From positions 930,001 to 994,000 of the forward strand of contig CAXXVR010000002.1 of assembly GCA_963675955.2 (NCBI GenBank): a stretch of DNA of 64,000 nt. Reading direction: 5' to 3'. The notes below the pieces were generated by a model. That model saw nothing but the letters and a program-made list of their open reading frames with translations. It did no database searches and was not told the DNA's origin. Of this stretch, positions 17,035 to 26,194 are shown piece by piece (the stretch's first letter is position 1; each line of letters opens with the position of its first letter). Source of the DNA: Desulfocicer sp963675955 (GTDB taxonomy: Bacteria > Desulfobacterota > Desulfobacteria > Desulfobacterales > Desulfobacteraceae). The translations under genes and the position numbers were made by a program.

Positions 17035-19040
17035 GTGTTTTTCTCCTGTTGCTGTGCGACAGCGCTGTTTCTGTCGTCGGTTTCAATGAGGGAAATAAAC
17101 ACATCCTCCATGCCCGGCATGATTTTTTCCAGGCTGTAGCCGGTGATACCAAGGGTGCCTAGTTTTTGCTGGATGGTCTTTTCTGCGGACACGGCATCCG
17201 GGGTGACCACATGGAGTCCGGCTCCGAAAAGGGCTATGTCTTTAATCCCCGGGAGTGTTTTAAGCGCCTGTATCAATTCCTGGGGGGCATTGCACTTGAG
17301 ATCCAGGATCTCTTCATGCATGTGCCGGGTTTTAAGGTCCAGGGGAGTTCCCATGGCGATCATCCGGCCCTTATAGATCAGGGCCATGCGGTCACAGTAC
17401 TCGGCCTCCTCCATATAGTGGGTGGTGACAAAAACGGTGATCCCCCGGTCGGCCATGTCGTAAATCAGATCCCAGAAACGGCGGCGGCTGATGGGGTCCA
17501 CCCCGCTTGTGGGTTCATCCAGAAACAGCAGAGGCGGTTCATGGAGAATGGCGCAGGCAAGGGCCAGGCGCTGTTTCCACCCGGCACTTAACGAGGCGGT
17601 CAGGGCATTGCCGTGGTCTGAAAGCCCTGCCATGTCCATGGCCCAGGCTCTTTTGTTTTTCATGACAGCGCCTTTCAACCCATAGATGCCGCCATAAAAA
17701 TTAATGTTTTCCGCCACGGTGAGATCTTCATACAGGGAAAACTTCTGGCTCATGTAGCCGATGTGCTGCTTGATCTGTTCGGCCTGGGTGTGGACATCAA
17801 AGCCTGCCACCACCCCCTTGCCGGAACTGGGGGCAAGCAGGCCGCACAGCATGCGGATGGTGGTGCTTTTTCCGGCACCGTTGGGGCCCAGAAACCCGAA
17901 AATTTCTCCTTTTTGCACTGTGAGACTTAAATCATCAACGGCTTTGAAAGTACCGAACACCCGGCTGAGATGATCCACCGTTACGGCGGAACCCGGCGTC
18001 ACCCGGGGGGAGGGTGAGGCACTGGGGGCAGGGGCGTTTTGTGCAAAAGCGTCTGACGGTGAACCAGCGTTAGGGGACCCCTCTGGTGTTTGTGGTTGTT
18101 TCTTTTTTGATATCATGCTGATAAAAATATCTTCCAGGGTGGGCGATGCCTGTTTGATATCTGTCAGCCTTAACCCCTCATCCTCAATGAGGTCAAGTGC
18201 TTTTTCCCTTGTTTCCGAAAAATTATCACAGATAATGTGTACCGTGTCCCCAAAAACATTCACCCCGAGGCCGGGCCATTGTTTTCTCAGCAGGGTATTG
18301 ATTTTCCGGGCATCCGGACTTCTGATGGTGAGAATTTTTTCTTTCATTAACCCTTTGATTTCCCGGGGAGTACCCGTGGCAAGCAGTCGGCCTTTGTCTA
18401 ACAGTCCGATACTGTGGCACCGTTCGGCTTCGTCAAGGTAGGCTGTGGTGACCAGAATGGACACCCCCTGTTTGACGATTTCGTATAAAATTCGCCAGAA
18501 GTCCCGTCGGCTCACCGGGTCAACCCCGTTTGTGGGCTCATCAAGCAGCAGCACCTTGGGCGTGTGAATCAGGGCGCACATGAGCTGTAGTTTCTGTTTC
18601 ATGCCCCCGGACAGATCCCCGGCCCTTCTTTTCTTAAAGGGTGCCATGTTACTGAACCCAAGAAGTTCTTCAATGCGTTTTTTTCGGGTATTCCTGGCCA
18701 TTCCATAGAGATCTGCATAGAAATTAATATTTTCCATCACCGTCAGATCTGGATACAGCCCGAATCGTTGACTCATGTAGGCCAGATGCTCTTTTACTTT
18801 AAAAGCGGTGGCTTTAGTATCATGTCCTGCAATGGTGGCCGTTCCGGAGTCGGGATCCATGATGCTGGCAAGCATGCGAAGGGTGGTGGTTTTTCCGGCA
18901 CCGTCGGGGCCCACAATGCCAAAAATTTCGCCTTTTTTTACCTGGAAGCTGATGTCGTCAACGGCCAGGACATTGCCGAATGTTCTGGTGAGATGAATGG
19001 CTTCAATGGACGGGGGTGGTATCTTGGCATCGGCTGTCAA
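17031..19040 (-). CDS. Double ATP-binding ABC exporter subunit (YbhF/RbbA-like)
   Basis: 669 aa holding two nucleotide-binding domains in one chain. Domain 1 (about 10-310) has GPDGAGKTT, LSGGMKQK and LLLDEPTNGVDP. A Pro/Ser/Ala-rich linker (about 315-350) follows. Domain 2 (about 350-650) has GPNGAGKST and LFLDEPTSGVDP but the changed signature LSAGWKQR in place of LSGGQ. Such fused pairs power two-permease exporters with an HlyD partner. It starts 1 nt after the HlyD gene. The unequal signatures suggest the two ATP sites do not work alike. Confidence 0.93.
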   Translation of the reverse strand: MTADAKIPPPSIEAIHLTRTFGNVLAVDDISFQVKKGEIFGIVGPDGAGKTTTLRMLASIMDPDSGTATIAGHDTKATAFKVKEHLAYMSQRFGLYPDLTVMENINFYADLYGMARNTRKKRIEELLGFSNMAPFKKRRAGDLSGGMKQKLQLMCALIHTPKVLLLDEPTNGVDPVSRRDFWRILYEIVKQGVSILVTTAYLDEAERCHSIGLLDKGRLLATGTPREIKGLMKEKILTIRSPDARKINTLLRKQWPGLGVNVFGDTVHIICDNFSETREKALDLIEDEGLRLTDIKQASPTLEDIFISMISKKKQPQTPEGSPNAGSPSDAFAQNAPAPSASPSPRVTPGSAVTVDHLSRVFGTFKAVDDLSLTVQKGEIFGFLGPNGAGKSTTIRMLCGLLAPSSGKGVVAGFDVHTQAEQIKQHIGYMSQKFSLYEDLTVAENINFYGGIYGLKGAVMKNKRAWAMDMAGLSDHGNALTASLSAGWKQRLALACAILHEPPLLFLDEPTSGVDPISRRRFWDLIYDMADRGITVFVTTHYMEEAEYCDRMALIYKGRMIAMGTPLDLKTRHMHEEILDLKCNAPQELIQALKTLPGIKDIALFGAGLHVVTPDAVSAEKTIQQKLGTLGITGYSLEKIMPGMEDVFISLIETDDRNSAVAQQQEKNT

Positions 19041-19041
19041 A

Positions 19042-20244
19042 TTAATTCACCACCGGGATAATGGGTGAAATAACGGCGTCGGCAGGCATACCTGGTTTAA
19101 GTTCACCCCGGGGATTTGAAAGTGCAATTTTGATTCTGAACATCAGCTTTACCCTTTCTTCAAAGGTCTGGACGGACTTGGGCGTAAATTCGGCCTGGCT
19201 GCTGATGAAGGTGATACGACCCTCAAAGGTTCTGTCGGGAAATGCGTCGGTGAATACATCTGCCTTATCATTGAGCCGGATTCTACCCAGATCAGTTTCC
19301 GTGATAAAGGCCCGGAGCCAGGGATGATCCAGATCTCCCAGGGTTACTACCGGGGTGGAGGGGGTTAAGTATTCGCCGGGTTCTGCAGAGCGTACGAGGA
19401 TCACTCCGTCCATGGGGGCGAAAATCTCCGTATAAGAGAGTTGCTGCCGGGCCTGGTTGACCCGCTGTTGGGCCTCATTTACCTGGGCTTTTGCCTGTTG
19501 GATGGTTTCTTTTCGGGGGCCTTGCTTTACCAGTGCGTATTGTGCTTCGGCCTGGGCAAGGGCGGCTTTTGCCTGTTCAATCTGCTCCTGCCGTGGCCCT
19601 TCTTTTCCAAGGGACAGTGCCTGTTGTGCTGCATTTGCCTTGGCTTCTGCCTGGGTGACCTCATTTCTGGCCACTTCATACTGGGTTTGGTATCGCTTGA
19701 ACTCCTGGGGGCTTGTACCTTTTTGATCATACAGGGCGGAAAACCTATCATAATCTGCTTTTGCCAGGCTGAACCGGGCCCGGGCGGATTTCACGGCAGC
19801 CAGGGCACTGTCCACATTGGATGCGGCGCTCTTGATCTCCTGGGGGCGGGTGCCCCGGGTGAGTTCCAGCACCACCTGCCGGGCCTGGAGTACCCGGGCC
19901 CGGGCGCTTTCTATCTCTTCGGGGCGGCTGCCTGCCATGAGTTCGGCAAGCATGGCTTCTGCCCGGGCAAGGGAGGCCTGGGAAAGTGCCAGGGCAATGG
20001 ACTGATCCTCATTGTCCAGACGTGCCAGTACATCGCCTTTGGCCACCTTATCCCCTTCGTCCACAAGGCATTGGGCCAGCCTTCCGGTAATCTTGAATCC
20101 CAGCTGCACATCCGTTATTTCAACATTACCGGACATCCGGATGGTATTTGAGGGAGGTTTTTCCCGTAAAAAAATAAAACCTGCCGTGGCGGCTGCACAG
20201 ATCAGTATGGCAAGGAATATGAATCGCCTTGATTTTTTTCTCAT
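19042..20244 (-). CDS. HlyD-family membrane fusion protein of the ABC exporter
   Basis: 400 aa. A single N-terminal anchor (about 8-27) is followed by a biotinyl-lipoyl half-motif, then a long helical hairpin rich in Ala, Gln and Glu with repeated RPEEIE/GPRQEQIEQAK/GPRKETIQQAK heptads (about 105-250), and the second lipoyl half with FAPMDGVILVRSAEPGEYL. It links the inner-membrane exporter to an outer-membrane channel. First gene of the operon. The layout HlyD-ATPase-permease-permease matches ybhG-ybhF-ybhS-ybhR. Confidence 0.92.
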   Translation of the reverse strand: MRKKSRRFIFLAILICAAATAGFIFLREKPPSNTIRMSGNVEITDVQLGFKITGRLAQCLVDEGDKVAKGDVLARLDNEDQSIALALSQASLARAEAMLAELMAGSRPEEIESARARVLQARQVVLELTRGTRPQEIKSAASNVDSALAAVKSARARFSLAKADYDRFSALYDQKGTSPQEFKRYQTQYEVARNEVTQAEAKANAAQQALSLGKEGPRQEQIEQAKAALAQAEAQYALVKQGPRKETIQQAKAQVNEAQQRVNQARQQLSYTEIFAPMDGVILVRSAEPGEYLTPSTPVVTLGDLDHPWLRAFITETDLGRIRLNDKADVFTDAFPDRTFEGRITFISSQAEFTPKSVQTFEERVKLMFRIKIALSNPRGELKPGMPADAVISPIIPVVN

Positions 20245-20325
20245 GGAACCCTCCCGAAAGCGTCCTAATGTTGAAAGTGCCCTATGTTATGAGCAAATCT
20301 CCTCTCCCAGCCGTTTAATCACCGT

Positions 20326-21393
20326 TTATGCAATGGTAATTTCCCGGTTAAGATAGACATCCTGGATGGCATTTAAAAGGGTGATGCCTTCTGCCATGGG
20401 TTTTTGAAAGGCCTTGCGACCGCTGATAAGCCCCATGCCGCCAGCTCTCTTGTTAATAACGGCGGTTTTCACAGCCTGGGCAAGATCGTTTTTGCCCGAA
20501 GCGCCTCCGGAATTAATTAATCCCATGCGGCCCATGAAGTTGTTTGCCACCTGGTACCGGGTCAGATCTATGGGGTGATCACTTGAAAGCTGTGTGTACA
20601 TTTTCTCATCAAATTTTCCAAAGCTGCCATTCTTGTTTAAGGCTTTATATCCAAAGTTATTTTCCGGCAGTTTCTGCTTGATGATATCTGCCCCCAGGGT
20701 GACCCCCAGGTGGTTGGCCTGGCCGGTGAGATCTGCACTGCTGTGATAATCGGTGCCATCTTGCTTAAAGGCATTGTTTCTCAGATAACACCACAAAATG
20801 GTGGCAAGCCCCATATCATGGGCCTCGGAAAACAGCCGGGCAATTTCCACGATCTGGCGATTACTTTCCGGGCTGCCGAAATAAATGGTTGCTCCCACGG
20901 CGGCGGCCCCCATGTCCCGGGCCTGTTTGATGGATGCAAACTGGATCTGATCAAAGCCGTTAGGGCAACTTAACAGTTGATTGTGATTGATTTTTAAAAC
21001 AAAGGGAATCTTGTGGGCATATTTTCTGGCAACACTGCCAAGGGCTCCCAGGGTGGATGCCACTGCATTGCATCCCCCTTCAATGGCCAGCTTGACAATG
21101 TTTTCCGGATCAAAATAGATGGGGTTGGGGGCAAAGGATGCCCCGCCAGAATGCTCAATACCCTGGTCAACGGGCAGGATGGACAGATAGCCTGTGTTCC
21201 GAAGTCTGCCATGGCTGAAAAGGGCCTGGAGGTTTTTCAAAACGGGAATGGACCGGTCTGAGTTTACAAAAATCCGATCCACCCAGTCCTCTCCGGGCAG
21301 ATGGAGTTGTTCTTTTGAGATGGTTTTGCAGGTGTGATTGAGCAGGGATTCTGCCTCATTGCCAAGCAGTTCTTCAATTTTATTCAAGGTCAT
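20326..21393 (-). CDS. fbaB: Class I fructose-bisphosphate aldolase (FbaB/DhnA type)
   Basis: 355 aa, the size of the archaeal/bacterial DhnA-type class I aldolases, which use a Schiff-base lysine. LPVDQGIEHSGG, FVLKINHNQLL and ADIIKQKLP hold the typical lysines and acidic residues, and GLINSGGASGKNDL is the phosphate-binding loop. It cleaves or forms fructose 1,6-bisphosphate; in an anaerobe that builds sugars from acetyl-CoA it would act mainly in gluconeogenesis. Single gene with AGGAGCACA before the ATG. Confidence 0.93.
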   Translation of the reverse strand: MTLNKIEELLGNEAESLLNHTCKTISKEQLHLPGEDWVDRIFVNSDRSIPVLKNLQALFSHGRLRNTGYLSILPVDQGIEHSGGASFAPNPIYFDPENIVKLAIEGGCNAVASTLGALGSVARKYAHKIPFVLKINHNQLLSCPNGFDQIQFASIKQARDMGAAAVGATIYFGSPESNRQIVEIARLFSEAHDMGLATILWCYLRNNAFKQDGTDYHSSADLTGQANHLGVTLGADIIKQKLPENNFGYKALNKNGSFGKFDEKMYTQLSSDHPIDLTRYQVANNFMGRMGLINSGGASGKNDLAQAVKTAVINKRAGGMGLISGRKAFQKPMAEGITLLNAIQDVYLNREITIA

Positions 21394-21548
21394 TATTGTG
21401 CTCCTCTTAAAATATGGGGATTGATCATGACATCGGCCTAGCCGGACTGGGTCCGGGAGCAGACCTGCGGGGCGCTCACCTCGTAGGGTTCATGGCTTTT
21501 TTTCAAGCCCACAGGCCCATGCGTGTGTCGTGCTGCCGTACGGAGAAA

Positions 21549-22058
21549 TCAGCCTTCTTCCATATCGGTTTCCATGAAATCAAACCAGTGTCCACTGTTT
21601 GAGGCATGATCGAGTTCTATTTGCACAATTTCTTCGTGACGTTGTTCTATCGCTACGAATTTTTTGAATATTTCTTGGATGGAGCCTTGTGTCTTGTCAC
21701 AGGCATCCTGATAGAATTTAGTGGTTTCAATTTCAAATTGCAGGGCTGTATTTAAGACCCGTTGGACATTGCCCAGAAACTGCCGGGGAATCTTTGCCTT
21801 CATTTTTTCAATTTTATTCTCAAGATCCGAGGTCTGGGGTATGGACGAATCAAGCTTTGCAATATCAATTTGTCCTTTTGATTTCAACGTTTCAAGGCTG
21901 TATTCCAGAAAATCAACATGGGATTGTTCGTCGTCTGCCAGGGCCTTGAAAATGCTTTTTCCTCTTTTATCATCAATGGTCTTAACCGCTGACAGGTACA
22001 GGTCTCTGTTTTTCTTTTCAAATGCCAGTGCGGATACAAAAATTTCTTCAGAACTCAT
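21549..22058 (-). CDS. Ferritin-like / rubrerythrin-type diiron protein
   Basis: 169 aa, nearly all helical. Two ExxH-like pairs suit a four-helix di-iron site: DDEQSHVDFLE (first half) and AIEQRHEEIVQIE (second half), with glutamates in LAFEKKNRDLYL and QFEIETTKFYQ. No rubredoxin domain follows. Such proteins handle peroxide or store iron in anaerobes. GGAGGTAAC precedes the ATG. It reads in the same direction as the YbhB gene upstream (28 bp gap). The exact substrate is not known. Confidence 0.8.
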   Translation of the reverse strand: MSSEEIFVSALAFEKKNRDLYLSAVKTIDDKRGKSIFKALADDEQSHVDFLEYSLETLKSKGQIDIAKLDSSIPQTSDLENKIEKMKAKIPRQFLGNVQRVLNTALQFEIETTKFYQDACDKTQGSIQEIFKKFVAIEQRHEEIVQIELDHASNSGHWFDFMETDMEEG

Positions 22059-22086
22059 GTTACCTCCGGGGATGGGGATATTTTTT

Positions 22087-22566
22087 TTAATCCCTTTTAT
22101 AGCGTCCCATCAGACGGTTCATTCCAATAAGATGGGGTTCTATTTTTGCCAGCAACTGCCACAGGTTCAGGCCAGGCTCCAGTTCCACAGCCTTATTCAG
22201 TGCCAGTACCCAGAAATAATAATTGTGAACACCATGCCCGTTGGGTGGCATGGGACCGTTGTATCCGGTTTGTCCGAAATCTGTAATACCATTTGTATAT
22301 AAGGGGGTGCCTTCATCCAGGTGTGTCACATCTCCGGGAATATTATAGAGTACCCAGTGAACAAACCCATAGGTGCCTGTGCTGCTTACCAGCGGTGCAT
22401 CCGGATCGTGACAGATAACGGCAAAGGCCTTGGTGCCTTCGGGTGGGTCTTCCCATGATAATGCAGGAGAAACATCTTCTCCTTCGCCGGTGAATTTGGA
22501 TGGCATCAGCGTATCATGTTTAAATGCATCACTTTTTAATTGCATTTTTGTCGGTGCAAAACCCAT
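22087..22566 (-). CDS. YbhB/YbcL-family (PEBP, Raf-kinase-inhibitor-like) protein
   Basis: 159 aa. DPDAP, GFVHWVLYNIP and GYNGPMPPNGHGVHNYYFWVLAL are the conserved ligand-pocket motifs of the phosphatidylethanolamine-binding-protein family. The bacterial members are small soluble proteins of uncertain role. AGGAGTC precedes the ATG. It probably shares a transcript with the ferritin-like gene downstream. Confidence 0.92.
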   Translation of the reverse strand: MGFAPTKMQLKSDAFKHDTLMPSKFTGEGEDVSPALSWEDPPEGTKAFAVICHDPDAPLVSSTGTYGFVHWVLYNIPGDVTHLDEGTPLYTNGITDFGQTGYNGPMPPNGHGVHNYYFWVLALNKAVELEPGLNLWQLLAKIEPHLIGMNRLMGRYKRD

Positions 22567-22607
22567 GGTGACTCCTCCTTTCTTTTTGGTTTTTAAATGA
22601 CATAATC

Positions 22608-22671
22608 AGGGCTTGATCATAACGCAAGCCTGACCTCTCCCCAAAATGGCCCATGTTCTGAACAGGCCCCA
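22608..22671. repeat. Palindromic repeat, copy B (internally deleted)
   Basis: GGGCTTGATCAT is joined to the right half of the family, AACGCAAGCCTGACC then CCAAAATGGCCCATGTT. The left inner arm and the centre are missing. It lies 40 bp before the YbhB gene start. Confidence 0.75.
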
Positions 22672-22822
22672 CAATTACAATTCAAACTACTGCTGTTTGT
22701 TTTTTATGTCAATGGGATGGGCTTTAAATCCTGAGCTTTTACACAACCCTCTCCATCAATGTTTACGAGGCACCAGGGACACCGGGGCTTGAAAAATCCA
22801 TGCAGGGCGGATAGTATTATTT

Positions 22823-22970
22823 GGGCTTGGTCACAACAGGGGCCACTTTGGGGTGGGGTCAGACTTGCGTTATTGGCATTATCGGTGCTTCTGGCGTTTG
22901 CACAGGCTGTGGTCGATAACGCCAATAACACAAGCCTGACCCCGTTGGCCAACATTTATGACCAAGCCCC
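22823..22970. repeat. Palindromic repeat, copy C (full length)
   Basis: Best preserved copy. It starts GGGCTTGGTCACAAC and ends ATGACCAAGCCCC. Inner arms GGGGTCAGGCTTGCGTTATT and the inverse of AATAACACAAGCCTGACCCC flank a centre with TGGCGTTTGCACAGGCTGT. The two inner arms match over about 30 bp with two changes. Confidence 0.88.
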
Positions 22971-22988
22971 TTTTTCAATATTCGTTGT

Positions 22989-23030
22989 GGCTGGTATTTA
23001 CAGCCATGTGGGTTTTTATATGAAAAAGAA
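22989..23030 (+). repeat. Small covarying hairpin, copy 1
   Basis: GGCTG-GTATTTA-CAGCC (22989-23005) is preceded by TTCGTTGT and followed by ATGTGGGTTTTTATATG. The same layout with another stem sequence occurs 106 bp further on. Confidence 0.55.
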
Positions 23031-23036
23031 GGTGTT

Positions 23037-23060
23037 GGGTTTTGGGTATTGGGTGCTGGG
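23037..23060 (+). repeat. G-quadruplex-type motif
   Basis: Four GGG tracts with 4-nt loops TTTT, TATT and TGCT, which fits the standard G-quadruplex pattern. A related five-tract copy is at 30833. Both lie within about 70 bp of a full palindromic repeat. Confidence 0.6.
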
Positions 23061-23094
23061 TATTAACAGCAACTACTTTTTCATTATTCGTTGT

Positions 23095-23130
23095 GGCAGG
23101 TGCGTACTGCCATGTGGGTTATATGAAAAG
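23095..23130 (+). repeat. Small covarying hairpin, copy 2
   Basis: GGCAG-GTGCGTA-CTGCC (23095-23111), again after TTCGTTGT and before ATGTGGGTTATATGAAAAG. Compared with copy 1 the changed stem base is matched by a change on the other arm. Confidence 0.55.
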
Positions 23131-23156
23131 GCAGCCTCCAAGGCAACTTCAGCAGA

Positions 23157-23241
23157 GCCGCCCCCCCGATGGGCAATAGGAATCGGACAATTGAGCTGTC
23201 TACAGTTCCGGTCCGGGCCCATTGCCCGTCGGGGGGGCGGC
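23157..23241. repeat. GC-rich long hairpin upstream of the YheT-like gene
   Basis: Arms 23157-23177 and 23221-23241 are complementary over 21 bp with one mismatch (GCCGCCCCCCCGATGGGCAA and its inverse). The inner part continues with an imperfect stem around CGGACAATTGAGCTGT / ACAGTTCCGGTCCG. It lies about 95 bp before the ATG at 23337 and could be a terminator-like structure or another small mobile element. The whole 22567-23336 gap holds only such repeats. Confidence 0.65.
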
Positions 23242-23336
23242 GGTATAATACTATTTGGCTCCGCGTCTACGACCCTATATTTATTGTGTCCGACAGGACA
23301 TGCCCGTTATATAAAAAAATAAGGAGAAAAAAGCCA

Positions 23337-24287
23337 ATGGACTACACACCGCCATGGGGCATGCATAACGGTCATATTCAATCCGTTTTTGCCTCCATGT
23401 GCCGAAAAATGGATATAAACGGGCTTTACCAGCGGGAGCGCGTAAATACCCCGGACGGAGATTTTCTGGATCTGGACTGGGCCAGAAGAAAAAGCAGCAC
23501 CCTTGTTATCATTTCCCACGGCCTTGAAGGCAATACCCACAGGCCCTATGTCACGGGCATGGCCAAGGCCGCCAACCGCATGGGCTGGGATGCCCTGGCT
23601 TGGAACTATCGCTCCTGCAGTGATGAACCCAACCGGTATCTGCACTCCTATCACAATGGGGTTACAGAAGATCTGTCCTTTGTGATAGACCATGCCCTGA
23701 ACCGGGGTCATTACCAGTCTATTTACCTGGTGGGGTTCAGCCTGGGGGGGAATCTCACCCTGGTGCATCTGGGACGGGACACGGTGCATCCGGCGGTGAA
23801 AAAAGCCGTGGTTTTTTCTGTACCCTGTGATCTGGCCAGCAGTGCCAGCGTCCTTGCCCGGCCTTCCAACCGCATTTATATGGAACGTTTTTTGCGTAAA
23901 CTCCGGAAAAAAATACAGGCCAAAATGCGCCTGATGCCGGGGAAAATAAATGATCATGGCTATGAGCAGATCAAAGATTTCAAGGGGTTTGATGATCGAT
24001 ACACAGCCCCCCTGCATGGATTTCTGGATGCCGAAGATTATTGGGAAAAATCCAGCAGCCTTCAGTTTATCCCCCATATCAGGGTGCCCACATTGATCGT
24101 CAGTGCCCGCAATGATCCTTTTTTATCCCCGAAATGCTATCCGGTAAAGGCAGCTGAAGAAAACAGCACGGTAACCCTGGAAATGCCCCGTTCCGGGGGG
24201 CATGTGGGATTTGTGGCCTTTAATAAAACCGGCGAATACTGGTCAGAGAAAAGGGCCATGGCCTTTTTGAAATGCCGGCAGGTGTAA
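23337..24287 (+). CDS. YheT-family alpha/beta hydrolase
   Basis: 316 aa from the ATG at 23337, chosen for AAGGAGAAAA 9 nt upstream and because the homologous region starts with WGMHNGHIQSVFAS; the frame is open further upstream. The nucleophile elbow GFSLGGN, the early SHGLEGNTHRPYV and the late GGHVGF histidine form the expected Ser-Asp-His triad. Family members are esterases or acyltransferases of unknown natural substrate. It is followed by moaC after about 110 bp. Confidence 0.88.
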   Translation: MDYTPPWGMHNGHIQSVFASMCRKMDINGLYQRERVNTPDGDFLDLDWARRKSSTLVIISHGLEGNTHRPYVTGMAKAANRMGWDALAWNYRSCSDEPNRYLHSYHNGVTEDLSFVIDHALNRGHYQSIYLVGFSLGGNLTLVHLGRDTVHPAVKKAVVFSVPCDLASSASVLARPSNRIYMERFLRKLRKKIQAKMRLMPGKINDHGYEQIKDFKGFDDRYTAPLHGFLDAEDYWEKSSSLQFIPHIRVPTLIVSARNDPFLSPKCYPVKAAEENSTVTLEMPRSGGHVGFVAFNKTGEYWSEKRAMAFLKCRQV

Positions 24288-24347
24288 AAATAATCTTGCC
24301 TTGAAAAGGCACTGTGGATATAGTCAGGCCGTTTTACTTTGAAGATT

Positions 24348-24385
24348 TGACAGGATAGTCTGTCATGTGGGTTATATAAAAAATA
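24348..24385 (+). repeat. Small covarying hairpin, copy 3, before moaC
   Basis: TGACAG-GATAGT-CTGTCA (24348-24365) followed by TGTGGGTTATATAAAAAATA. The stem sequence differs from copies 1 and 2 but pairs perfectly. It ends about 33 bp before the moaC ATG, close enough to affect its mRNA leader. Confidence 0.55.
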
Positions 24386-24398
24386 TAAGGAGTTTGAA

Positions 24399-24887
24399 AT
24401 GACGGATTTTACACACCTGGATCAGGATGGACGGGTCAGAATGGTGGATGTGGCAGACAAAGGAATGACCAAACGGGTGGCCGTGGCCCGGGGATGTGTA
24501 ACCATGACCGGAGATACCCTTGCCCGCATCATGGATGCCACGGTGAAAAAGGGTAATGTGCTGGAGGCCGCCCGCATTGCCGGGGTCATGGCCGCCAAAA
24601 AAACAGCGGATCTCATTCCCATGTGTCATCCCCTGAATTTGACCCATGTAAGCGTGGATTTTTTTCCTGATCCAGAAAACAATGCCGTGGAAATTGAGGC
24701 AAGTGCCTCTTTGACCGGTCAGACCGGTGTGGAAATGGAAGCCTTGACGGCGGTGACCGTGGCGGCTTTAACCATTTATGACATGTGTAAATCCTATGAT
24801 AAGGCCATGGTCATTTCTGATATTCATCTAAAAAGCAAAACCGGCGGTAAAAGCGGCAGCTTTCTGGCCCGGCGATACCAGGAATAA
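24399..24887 (+). CDS. moaC: Cyclic pyranopterin monophosphate synthase MoaC
   Basis: 162 aa. With MoaA it makes cyclic pyranopterin monophosphate, the first stable step to molybdopterin. MVDVADKGMTKRVAVA, LIPMCHPLNLTHV, GVEMEALTAVTVAALTIYDM and the catalytic KSYDKAM are all present. ATAAGGAGTTTGAAATG gives a strong ribosome binding site. Sulfate reducers need this cofactor for tungsten/molybdenum enzymes. No other cofactor gene is adjacent. Confidence 0.96.
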   Translation: MTDFTHLDQDGRVRMVDVADKGMTKRVAVARGCVTMTGDTLARIMDATVKKGNVLEAARIAGVMAAKKTADLIPMCHPLNLTHVSVDFFPDPENNAVEIEASASLTGQTGVEMEALTAVTVAALTIYDMCKSYDKAMVISDIHLKSKTGGKSGSFLARRYQE

Positions 24888-24901
24888 GACGCGAAAATTT
24901 C

Positions 24902-26125
24902 ATGATAAAAAATCATTTTAAAAAATGGTGCATTGTATTTGGTGTGTGCGGCATGCTTCTTTCCGAAGGGGGCTGCCTTTTTTCTTCCAGAACCCCGGAC
25001 TCCCTGCCGTCAGCCCCTTTTATAAGGTTGTCGGAAAGAGACTTTCCTGATTTTAGGGATACCCTGGCCAACCCGGATCTGGATCGGGCACTGGCACAGA
25101 GTCTGGTGTTCTACGGTAAAATCCCTGAAAATCGTATTTTTAAACTGGGAGACGATACCTATTCCGCTGCACACATGAAGCGGTCCCTGGAATATTTTCT
25201 TCAATTCATTGAGACAAAGCCCCCATCGGATGCGGTCGCCCGATTTATCAGAAGGTATTACGATGTATTCCAGTCCATGGGCCGGGCTCGCAATAAAGAG
25301 GTGCTGTTCACGGGATATTATGAGCCGTCCCTCCGGGGAAGTCTGACCCGGGACGAAAAAAAATACCCGGTGCCCCTGTACAGTCTTCCCCGGGATCTGG
25401 TGCGGGTGGATCTTTCCCGGTTTTCGTCAAAATACAATAAAGACATCCTCACCGCCAGGGTGACTCCGGATAATCAGGTGGTGCCTTATTTTACCCGGGC
25501 GGAGATCAACGGACGAAGCGATTTCCATCTCCTGGCACCGCCGGTGGCCTGGGTATCCAGCCTCACCGATCGGTTTTTCCTGGAAATCCAGGGCTCTGGC
25601 AGGGTAGAACTGGACAACGGGGAGGTGTTACGGGTTCATTATGATGCTAAAAACGGGCATCCCTACAAGTCAATTGGGCGATATCTCATTGATCAGGACG
25701 AAATTCCAAAGAAAGAGATGTCCATGCAGGCCATCCGGACATGGCTGGAGGCCCATCCCCATCGCCGGGAAGAGGTGTTTCATCACAATACCAGTTTTGT
25801 TTTTTTTCGAAAAGAAAAGGGCGGTCCCTATGGCAGCATCGGGGTGCCGTTGACCCCCCTTCGCTCCATTGCAACGGACCGGTCTGTTTTCCCCCGGGGG
25901 GTTCTTTGTTTTGTGGAAACCAGCATGCCATCCATGGATACACCGGGAACGATGGCAGAGCATTTTAAACCTGTATCCGGATTTGTGCTCAATCAGGATA
26001 CAGGTGGTGCCATTAAAGGCCCGGGGCGGGTGGACTTCTTCTGTGGCCATGGTCCCTGGGCGGAGCATGCTGCAGGGCACATGAATCACACAGGTCATGT
26101 TTATGTGCTGGTACTTAAAAAATAA
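24902..26125 (+). CDS. mltA: Lytic murein transglycosylase MltA, lipoprotein
   Basis: 407 aa. A lipoprotein signal ends in LSEGGC (cysteine about residue 24), so the enzyme is anchored in the outer membrane. The MltA barrel contains GYYEPSLRGS, FFLEIQGSGRVEL and the 3D domain with the catalytic aspartate in LNQDTGGAIKGPGRVD. It cuts the glycan strand of peptidoglycan to 1,6-anhydro products. It begins 15 nt after moaC and is probably cotranscribed. Confidence 0.93.
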   Translation: MIKNHFKKWCIVFGVCGMLLSEGGCLFSSRTPDSLPSAPFIRLSERDFPDFRDTLANPDLDRALAQSLVFYGKIPENRIFKLGDDTYSAAHMKRSLEYFLQFIETKPPSDAVARFIRRYYDVFQSMGRARNKEVLFTGYYEPSLRGSLTRDEKKYPVPLYSLPRDLVRVDLSRFSSKYNKDILTARVTPDNQVVPYFTRAEINGRSDFHLLAPPVAWVSSLTDRFFLEIQGSGRVELDNGEVLRVHYDAKNGHPYKSIGRYLIDQDEIPKKEMSMQAIRTWLEAHPHRREEVFHHNTSFVFFRKEKGGPYGSIGVPLTPLRSIATDRSVFPRGVLCFVETSMPSMDTPGTMAEHFKPVSGFVLNQDTGGAIKGPGRVDFFCGHGPWAEHAAGHMNHTGHVYVLVLKK

Positions 26126-26194
26126 TTCCTGGCCTGGTACTTCCCATTTCAAAGGTCCATCATGGCATTCTATGCATCTGATTTTTTATCAAAC

